A DNA stretch of 64,000 nucleotides from Ceratobasidium sp. AG-K (lineage: Eukaryota > Basidiomycota > Agaricomycetes > Cantharellales > Ceratobasidiaceae), in NCBI GenBank assembly GCA_037039685.1, contig JAWNGF010000010.1, positions 1,178,001 through 1,242,000 of the forward strand, given 5' to 3'. The notes beneath the pieces are model-generated. The model was not told the origin of the DNA. It worked only from the letters and a program-made list of their open reading frames with translations, and did not search any database. The position numbers and the translations under genes were made by a program. Below, one piece after another: positions 56,006 through 64,000 of the stretch (position 1 is the first letter of the stretch; every line of letters starts with the position of its first letter).

Positions 56006-58769
56006 ATGGACCCTGAACTGCCTTTGTTCACAAAGCTGATACACTCATCGAAAAAGGGTGATGATCATGGTGGGGGAAACAATCCTTTCGTCCCATTTAT
56101 TGAAGCTATGAGCTCGCGCAATATTCGCCTTCTCAACAAAGTTCACGGAGAATTTCGAATCTGTATTGGTGAACCGTCGAGCCATCCCGACACCATATTG
56201 ACAGACGCAAAGGGTGCTGCGCAAGAGGAGAAAACCCTGTCTCCTTGTGCTCCCACACTTCGTTCGAGGGAAGAAATCCTGGCAGACTACGATTTACTCT
56301 ACAATTGTGGGAAAATTAGTCAGACAGGCACCTTCAAGCAAATGATAAAAATTCAACCTCCCCATTTTGCAAGATCTCCTTTGGAACTCTTGACGCCCAG
56401 TATGTCCGAGTTTAAAACCACTGATTCAAATGGCATAACTCTTCATGCAGTTATGATTCCGGACATGATGCTTCACAAGATCCACAAGGTGCGATTCCAC
56501 ATTTTGAGGCTACTGCTAGCATGTTGATCGGATTGATTCGATGAATAGGGCAATTACCTGCTCTGTCGAACCATCTCACCTGCAGGTATGACCCCACGTA
56601 TACACAGAACCCCATTTCGTATTTATGACTGTAATAATCTATAGTTCGAATGGTAGCCATTCAAGTGGGGGTCGAGGACCAAGCGGGTAACGTCGTCGAT
56701 CTTGCGTTGTATAACTCGCTTGATACGACGGGAGCGGATCACGATGGCATTGCCGGAATTCTACCTCTTGGACAAGTCATTCTCATTCGAGAGCCGTGGT
56801 TTAAGCTTGGGGAAACTGGAGGCAACCCCACCATACGCGTTGATACGCCAAGCGACGCTATGCTACTAGAATTCAACCATCCGAAGCTTCGGGATGCTCC
56901 AGAGTCGTGGAGGAAGAAACCCAACCTGAATGCAGACGCGTACAGACTGTTGGGAAATGAGGCCTTCAAGAAGAATAATTTAGAGGCTGCCATACGTGCA
57001 TACACCACAGGGCTTACCGTTGATCCGTCAGCCTCTTCGCTTCGACTTGGCCGCTCTCAGTGTTATTTGAAGCTGGGACGACTATCTCTTGCTCTGAATG
57101 ATGCTCGGGCTGCCTCAGAAGACGAAGCACTACCGTCGCTAGTGCGACTCAAAGCACAATATCGAACGGCCGAAATTCTTTACACAATGGATCAATTTAC
57201 TCAAGCACTGGATATTCTCAAAGACGAGGCTATTGCCAAATACTCTCCCGGGAATTTGTATGCACTAAGGAAGAAAGCTCAAGATAGGCTTCTTGAACAG
57301 TCCCAGGGCAACTATGATTGGTTTGCCTTAAGTAAATTGGCTGACGAGATCAATGGAAAACACCCAATTCCAGATGTTGCAGACTACATCGGACCGGTCG
57401 AGGTTGTTCGCATGAATAACGTTGGCGGAGGGCGTGGACTGGTCACTACGCGAGCGGTGATGGCGGGCGAGTTATTGGTAAGTTCGAGTTCGCTAATATC
57501 ACTACAGACGCTAGCTCACCTTAGCTGTACCCAAACTCGGCATTTAGATGGTTTCCAAGCCCTTTGCTTTTGCTTCTCCTCTCGAGTTTCCCGACCTTCT
57601 CAGGGCTTTAAAGTTAGAGGGAACTGGTATCGCCGAACGTGCATATCATGAAGTAGTTGGCCGAGCGGCACAACGCCTGATGGGTGACCATACACCCGCG
57701 AGCCCGTTGTTCCTCGATTTACATCCCGGTAGCGACTACGACCCACTCCCTTCTGTTGAAACAAGCCCAAACACGCCATCATTTTTGAGCCACGGAGCTC
57801 ATCATTGGATGATACACGGCGAATATCCTATAGCTGACGTTGATATCAATATGGTTGAGGGTATTATTGCGAGCAATTCCTTCAGCAACGAGATCGATGA
57901 CTATGATCTCGGAAAAACAGAGGCAATCTACTCTCTTCCTTCACTTATGAACCACTCTTGTCACGGCACTGCAATTCGGACCCACATTGGCTCAATAGTC
58001 ACAATCCGCGCCTCCCGAGATATGAAGGAAGGAGAGGAGGTTACATGTTCCTACATGGGAATCGGCGAACACGTTGGCTCAACATACCTCAATCGGGCGC
58101 CCGTACTAAAGAAATGGTTCGACAGCTGTTGGTGCCTCTTGTGCCGCTCTGATCGTGATGACGGAGAAATTCGATGCCAAGAACGCGAGGAATACAACAG
58201 CCAGTTGCCATTAATCCGGACACAACGTCTACATCCGGCAAATACTCGGCTCTTCAAAGACCTAAAGATCTTGGTCTCGAACATAAAGTCCACCTACAGA
58301 AAAGGGAGAAAAGAGCCCATGGATACTTTAGGACTTGCACAGCGGGTCCTCGCGTTCATGAGCCAGCAAAACGCGAGGGAGGCGATTCAAGAGTACATCG
58401 ATGCCCTTAAATCTCATGGCATAGTGGTGAAGGCGGCTCCTCCGAAGCGGGTACCTCGAAAGCGTTCTGATATTCAAAGGAAGGCCCTAATCATTGAGAC
58501 CAACTCTTTCCCTTCACAATCCGATACGTTATACCGATGCATCAAAGTCATGAACACAATTGCCTCTTTGGAGTTCTACCACGGGAAGCCTGACAAGGCT
58601 TCCCATTGGGCTATCGCTTGCTTATGGAGTAAGTATATCGTACCGTATATTCGTAATACGGCTGCTAATTGGTGGCACATTATAATAAGCCCATGAGGCT
58701 TTCTATGGACCAGGAAGGAATACTTGTGGCACACTCTGTCAATTGACAATCCATTGCAAAATCCATTAG
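56006..58769 (+). CDS. TPR-SET domain protein, copy 2 (SMYD-like)
   Basis: Six exons: 56006-56399, 56451-56488, 56549-56585, 56645-57477, 57548-58628, and 58690 to the stop. After an N-terminal domain come TPR helices (LLGNEAFKKNNLEAAIRAYT, QCYLKLGRLSLALNDA) and the SET domain. The SET part has GGGRGLVTTRAVMAGELL at its start, LPSLMNHSCHGTAIR and GEEVTCSYMGIG as the SAM/substrate core, then CWCLLCRSD as post-SET Cys. Such proteins methylate lysines. In the last exon one base is missing relative to copy 1 (after TATGGACCAGGAAGG). The frame therefore ends at 58769 with about 25 altered residues instead of the family end ...LLKNFE at 58795. Otherwise intact, about 800 aa. Confidence 0.83.
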
Positions 58770-58795
58770 GACAGCTGTTGAAGAACTTCGAATAG

Positions 58796-59799
58796 TGGAG
58801 CTACTGTCAGGGGTTGCGAGTTGTGATGTTTTGATTTGTCATGCTGGTGTAAATATCTGTAGTGCTATCATAAAGCCCTTAGGCTGCGGCTCAGGGACAT
58901 AGGATGACACGCTACGCATACATTCGACTAAACAACCGACAACCGCTTTACACCAGCTCATAGTGGGTCCACACGTGGTGACGAGTATCCACCAGGAATA
59001 AGTCCTAAGATCTAATCGACACCTAGACATGGAGTCTAGGATATCCAGGGGAGCACAGGCTTTGCATATGAAATAACTGGAACATTTGCATAGGGAAAGG
59101 ACCTTGAAATCATGTGCTGAAGGTTGCTATTATTGCCCCTTACTTAGATTCTGAGTACTGGGTGGTACCTGCATACCAGGTGATACCGAGTATGAACCAT
59201 AATCAAGTTGGCATGAATGATCATATAATCGCCCAGAGACAATGCGCTCTACGTCCCGGTACATATCTTGAATCATGCTCACTCAGAGCAATAAGGTTCT
59301 TGGTAATAATTGCACGCCATGCTGGATGAAAGTGTACAAGTGTTGTCCTCACAATGAACACCAGGGACTGAATAAATTTGCTTTGTCAGCCGGATGAGAA
59401 TACTGTGGCTGAAGATCTACCAGAGCACGCCACTACCACCCGCTCAGGTTTTCAACATGTCTCCTGTTCAAACCCATTTACTGAACCTGTCTCCAGAATC
59501 AGCCATGCCTATTCCACCTCACTTACGTGCGCTTGAGAAGAAAGCCCACACAGCTTCAGAAGGTACATGGACAGCTTGTTGTTCACTCACTTTGTGCACT
59601 TTATGGAAGCTTATGATACCCAAGGCACTTCACTCATTGATGTTGTGGGCACTGGCTATCAGCTTTTGTCGTAAGCTTCTTCTTGGTGGCTATGAGACAA
59701 GCCATAATGGAGAGTGGACGGCACTAAGACCTAAGTGACCTCTTGAACCGCAACACACTTAAGCGTCTGTAGGCTCTTGAGGGTAGGGGTGGTTCAAAG
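58796..59799. other. Intergenic, nothing recognised
   Basis: No domain, repeat pair or exon could be supported. Short frames only. Confidence 0.45.
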
Positions 59800-60123
59800 T
59801 GTCACTCAAAGGGGATGTTTAGACGAGACAAAACAAGCTGGGGTTACCAGGCTTGTTGGTCCTCTATATATATTCAGAACGTGGCCGAGTCATACAAGGC
59901 GCAGCCACATGAGTCAGAGCAGTCGACCAGTCAGGAGTGTCCAAGTGAGTCATGCTGTATGAACAGACATGACTCGTACAAAGCACAGCCGCATTACGCA
60001 ATGTAACAGAATAACCACAAGAAGGTGGCAACGCGGCAAGCGGAAACAGAAACACAACACAAAAGAAGGGAACAGGAGGGCGAGACAACAGGCGAGTCCA
60101 ATGGAGTGAGCTGGCTCACGACA
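59800..60123 (-). repeat. Putative 3' LTR of the second gypsy element
   Basis: On the minus strand a TGTCGTGAG start directly follows a polypurine tract (60124-60137). A TATA-like TATATATAG lies at about 59868-59876. The stretch can end at GAGTGACA (plus-strand 59800). Its partner LTR is outside the window, so the boundary at 59800 is a guess from the TG...CA rule. Confidence 0.5.
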
Positions 60124-60137
60124 TTACTCCCCCCTAT
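60124..60137 (-). promoter_or_regulatory. Polypurine tract of the second gypsy element
   Basis: The minus strand reads ATAGGGGGGAGTAA immediately before the TGTCG LTR start, the normal plus-strand primer site. Confidence 0.65.
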
Positions 60138-60164
60138 GAGTCCATTTGGGGGACCTGAATGGTC

Positions 60165-60930
60165 TTATTGCACTGCGCAGTCCTTCCCTTTCCTCAGCAT
60201 AAACTCCTCGAGCCCTTCATCTTCCTCCAAGGTCAGGTCGATAGGATTGAACACGGTGTTCCCCGGTTTGTCCGAGAACTTTTCCCATTCTTCCCACGTC
60301 TCCTCCCTTGTCCAGTCGGCCTTGGACCAGTCCAAAACCCTTTCCTGAGCCTCCACGAACTCCTTGTCCCACTGTCGCACGTCTGGCTCCGTCTCCTTCC
60401 ATGCTGACGTGTCCGCTTCCTCCCACTTCCACCAGTTTGGCGCCCATTCGAACTTCTCCTTCTGGTACCTTCCCCTTTCTAGCTTCCAGTCGCTCAGGTC
60501 CCTTTCATAGTTGGCGTCCCAGGTGTCGTTCCACCAAGGTCGCAGCGTTGGTTGCCTTCTGTCGTACCCTGGTACCCACTCGCTCGAATATGCCCCTTCT
60601 TGTCCCCATTCCACGACTCCAAGCATGTGGGTGGATAGCAGAACCACCTCTGACACTTGGAAGGCCACGCATCCTCGACAGATGAAAATGTCTTTTCTTG
60701 TGAGCTGCATTCTTGTCGGCCATTTTTTGCCGACCCACTGGAACTTGCCCAGGTCTGAGTGGAGGATGTTGTCCGAACGCCCTAAAGTGCATTCTTCCTG
60801 AGCCTTGCTGGGACCTTTTGAAGACGTAGAGCGCAGCTCCAGCATCAAGGATTCTTGCCGTAGGAAACGCTGGTCCGTCCAGGACGCGGGTGAGGTTGTT
60901 GGCAATGGTAGAGCAGGAGACGGCAGGCAT
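60165..60930 (-). pseudogene. Possible accessory ORF at the 3' end of the second gypsy element
   Basis: An ATG at 60930 (minus) opens a frame distinct from pol (MPAVSCSTIANNLTRVLDGP). It seems to pass into the long pol-frame ORF at an A-run near 60814-60820, after which the protein is Trp-rich (KLERGRYQKEKFEWAPNWWK). It ends just before the polypurine tract with a SUMO-interacting-motif-like NPIDLTLEEDEGLEEF. Position and ending parallel the third ORF of the first element, though I see no clear sequence similarity. One indel is assumed. Function unknown. Confidence 0.42.
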
Positions 60931-63900
60931 TGTAGGGAGCAGAGAAGATTTAGTGAGTTAAGCAAGGTGTGAAGCTTGGAATAGGTGCAAGTTTTGCAGT
61001 TGACACTACCCGTTTCACCCCCTCTGCCTTTTATCTTCCCCGGAGCGTAGTTAGATGGCGTGGGAGCTTCGGGATGTCGGCGTAGAAGGTCCTTGATGAT
61101 CTTTGAAAGGTGACTAAAATCTTCCGCCCTTTGTTCTGTGTCTTCCTCACTTCCATAACCCTTCCATCTGACCCTGTAAAAAAGACTGTCCTTTGTCTCC
61201 TTCCAGTCCAAAATCTTCTCTACTTTGTATTCCTCTTCTCTTTCTTCTGTTATGATCGGCAGTGGTTGGGGTTGGTTCCGGCTGAATTCTGTGTCTTCTT
61301 TGTAAGGGCTGAGTAAGTCGATGTGGAAAACAGGGTGCACCCTCATTGTTGTTGGCAAAGTGAGTTCATAAGCATGTGACCCTATTTTTTGTTTCACAAC
61401 AAACGGCCCGTGTTTCTTGTTATCCAGCTTCTTTGAGGGTCTTTTTGTTTGAATGTTCTTTCCCAAAAGCCATACTAGATCTCCTTCCTTGTATTCGTTC
61501 CTTGGTTCTTCTTCTGGGAGCCTTTGGCTTTCCATTGACGCAATTGCTTTGTTGTGGATTTTACGCCATTTTTCCGTGGTGTTGTTTGCTTCCGGAACCG
61601 TTGATTCTTCTGCCGAGATGTTCCACAGTGGTTCCCTGCCGTAGACAATTTCGAAAGGGGAACTACCTGTTACGCGGTGCTTCTGAAGATTATAGCTGAA
61701 TTCTGCAATTGGTAACAAGTCCGCCCAATCATCCTGTCAGTAGTTGACAAATGATCGTAGCCAACCTTCCATCCATTGATTGATTCTCTCCGTTATTCCA
61801 TTGGTCTGGGGGTGGTAGGCAGTACTGAAACCTGGGCTAGTTCCAATTTTCTCATAAATGGCTTTCATAAGTTTGGAGTTGAAAGTGGTCCCTCGGTCTG
61901 AGATCGTGCTTTTTGGAAAGCCGTGTAGTTTCCAAACGTTTGTGACGAAAAGGTTTGCAAGGTTGCTCGCCGTGTGAGATTCTTTGCAGGGTATGAAATG
62001 CGCCATTCTTGAGAATCGGTCCACCACTACTAAGATGCTATCTGCTCCTTTTGATTTTGGTAATTTCACCACGAAGTCAAACGCTATGTCTTCCCATGGT
62101 CCCTTTGGAATTTCTAGAGGCTTGATCGGAACTATCGATTTTGATCCCTTTGTCCGTTGGCAAGTCTCACAGGATTCCACGTATCTGTTTATGCTTTGCT
62201 TCATTCCCAGCCAGAAGTATCTTCTTGATATTAGTTCCAAAGTTCTAGCTTGTCCTTGATGACCTGCGATTTTTGAGTCGTGGTGAACTCGCATGATGGC
62301 CAGCCTGGATTCCTTATCTTCTGGCACGTAAATCCTTCCCTTGAACCATAATAGTCCCTCCTTGAAATCATAATCTTTTGCACTGTGTTGTAGGGTTCTT
62401 GGTAGTGTTTCCTTTGATTTGCAAATTTCTTTGATTTGAGCCAATCCTTCGTCTGTTTCTTGTGCCTCCTTGATAGTTTCTATGATGTCTGAGTCAACTT
62501 GTCCCATAAACCCCTTGAATCTTTCGACAGCTATCATAACTTGTTCAGGTGTGGGAGTATCTTCATGGTCGGATCGTCTAGACAATAGGTCCGGTTTAGA
62601 TGACAGGATTCCAGGGCGGTATATGATATCAAAGTTATAGGAAGCAAGCAATTGATGCCATCTTGCGTGCCGACGGTTGAAAGTTCTTGCTTCCTTCCAG
62701 AATTGTAGGTTCCTATGATCGGTGTAGATGGTGATAGGGTCTTTTGTTCCTTCTAGGTATAGTCTCCAATGTGTTAAAGATTCTATAATTGCCATAAGTT
62801 CCTTATCGTGGACGTCGTAGTTGAGCTGAGCCTCGTTGAAAGATTTTGAAAGAAAAGCAATAGGGTGTAGGTAGCCATCCTCTTGCCTTTGCGACAGGAT
62901 TGCTCCCATTGCTACTCCACTTGCGTCTGTTTCCAAGAAGAAGGGTTTGTCAGGGTTCGGATGGCGTAGAGTGGGTTCCTTGCTAATTTCCGCCTTTAAG
63001 GCTTCAAATGCTTCCTGCTGATCGTTTCCCCATTCCCATTTGTTCTCCTTTCTTGTTAAGGTTGTCAGGGGTTTTGCTAATCGGCTGAAATTTGGTACGA
63101 ATCTTTGGTAGAAATTCGCGAATCCTAGGAATGCTTGGACTTGCTTGACTGTTTTTGGTTCCTTCCACTCCTTTATTGCCTTGACCTTTTCTTCCTCCAT
63201 TGAGATGCCTGAATCGCTGATTCCAAGTCCAGTATACGTTAACTTGGTGACAAAGAATTCGCATTTTGGAAGCTTTGTGAAAAGATTTTCCTCCAGTAAG
63301 ATCTTTAGTACTCTTCTGACATCCACAGTATGTTGGCTTCTGTCCTTGGAGAAGACCAGGATGTCGTCAATGTATACAATGACACACACGTCGATAAGAT
63401 CATGGAAAATGTGATTCATATATCTTTGGAAGATGGCAGGCGCGTTTTTTAGTCCAAAAGGCATGACGACGTATTTGAAAAGTCCTTCTTTTGTTCTGAA
63501 AGCTGTCTTCCATTCGTCGCCTTCCCTAATTCTGATATTGTTGAAACCCATGCGTAGATCAATCTTGGAGAAAATTTTCGCGTCCTTGATTTTATCCAGG
63601 AGGTCTTCCATTAGGGGCATTGGGAATCTGTCGTCCTTTGTACTGGCGTTTACTCCTCTGAGGTCTTGAACAAGTCGTAGCTGGCAAACTGCTCCTGGAT
63701 TTTTTGGATCGATGGGTTTTTTAACAAAGAAACAAGGTGATGCAATGGGTGATTTGCTTGGTCGAATCTTTCCCGCTGCGATTTCTTCATCCAGGTATTC
63801 TCTTAGTGCAATTGACTCTGCTGGAGAGAGTGGGATTGGTCTGGCCGGTTTTGGAAGTTCAGCTCCTTCCTTGAAATCGATAGCGCAGTCGTATGGTTGA

Positions 63901-64000
63901 TGATCTGGGATTCTTTTGAATTTCTCTTCACTGAAGACATCAGCAAATTCCTTGAATTCTTCGGGTAGGTCGTCTATTGAGGCTGTTCTTGCTTGGATGG
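60165..64000 (-). pseudogene. pol: Pol of a second chromodomain gypsy element (interrupted, runs off the edge)
   Basis: Minus-strand frame open from the window edge. Reverse transcriptase shows SKIDLRMGFNNIRI, FGLKNAPAIFQRYM and VYIDDILVFSKD. RNase H has LETDASGVAMGAILSQ. Integrase has the zinc finger (HHDSKIAGHQGQ...CETCQRTK), DFVVKLPKSKGADSILVVVD and TTFNSKL. A TGA at 61737-61739 stops the frame after LRSFVNY; the same reading resumes with QDDWADLLPIAEFSY. A chromodomain follows (EYKVEKILDW...YRVRWKGYGSEED), lacking the usual SWEP. After about 60930 the frame probably no longer encodes pol. Older than the first element, but only one stop was seen. Confidence 0.85.

Noticed and set aside
1..64000. 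CRISPR arrays, tRNA or rRNA genes
   Set aside because: The direct repeats seen are LTRs and coding repeats. I could not find a tRNA cloverleaf or rRNA segment by eye; a covariance-model scan would be needed to exclude tRNAs.

Overview
The window looks like nuclear DNA of a filamentous basidiomycete, most plausibly an agaricomycete of the Rhizoctonia/Ceratobasidiaceae type (inference). Nearly every gene is broken by introns of about 44-60 nt. Housekeeping genes are fungal (SNU13, mitochondrial uS17, prefoldin 6, DSK2, INO1). There are also NACHT-WD40 and TPR-SET families, chromodomain Ty3/gypsy elements and Tc1/pogo transposons.

1-18,040: a same-strand tandem array of two unrelated intron-rich families, in the order A1-B1-B2-A2-[pogo transposon]-A3-B3. 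Family A is a multi-pass membrane protein of about 678 aa that I cannot assign. Family B is a secreted pepsin-fold protein of about 445-457 aa whose first catalytic aspartate motif is gone in all three copies. The repeated A-next-to-B layout suggests that A and B duplicated together and may work together.

18,041-29,301: ordinary genes. On the minus strand are an amidase, SNU13, two hypothetical proteins, a YeeE/YedE-type sulfur-compound transporter and mitochondrial uS17. On the plus strand is a beta-carbonic anhydrase with two micro-exons.

29,514-40,874: a decayed NACHT-WD40 gene, a LINE 3' fragment, then prefoldin subunit 6, DSK2/ubiquilin, INO1 (minus) and a small secreted protein (minus).

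41,398-58,800: two tandem TPR-SET genes. The upstream copy is a pseudogene split by a three-level nest. A Tc1/mariner transposon with 83-bp terminal inverted repeats and a TA target duplication (43,172-54,756) sits in the SET gene. It carries an intact transposase and, facing it, a second gene whose exons add up to an uninterrupted 702-codon reading frame. That second gene is in turn interrupted by a 7.1-kb chromovirus with identical 425-bp LTRs and a TTGCT target duplication. The chromovirus shows a perfect 14-nt match expected for Tf1/sushi-like self-priming, and an extra overlapping ORF at its 3' end. Without the chromovirus the DNA transposon would be about 4.5 kb with two convergent genes. 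This is my main candidate for an undescribed system.

59,800-64,000: the 3' end of a second, older chromodomain gypsy element on the minus strand, cut by the window edge.

A cross-cutting signal: the premature stops in the pogo element, the NACHT-WD40 gene, gag and the second pol all fit C-to-T changes (CGA to TGA, and one CAG to TAG).
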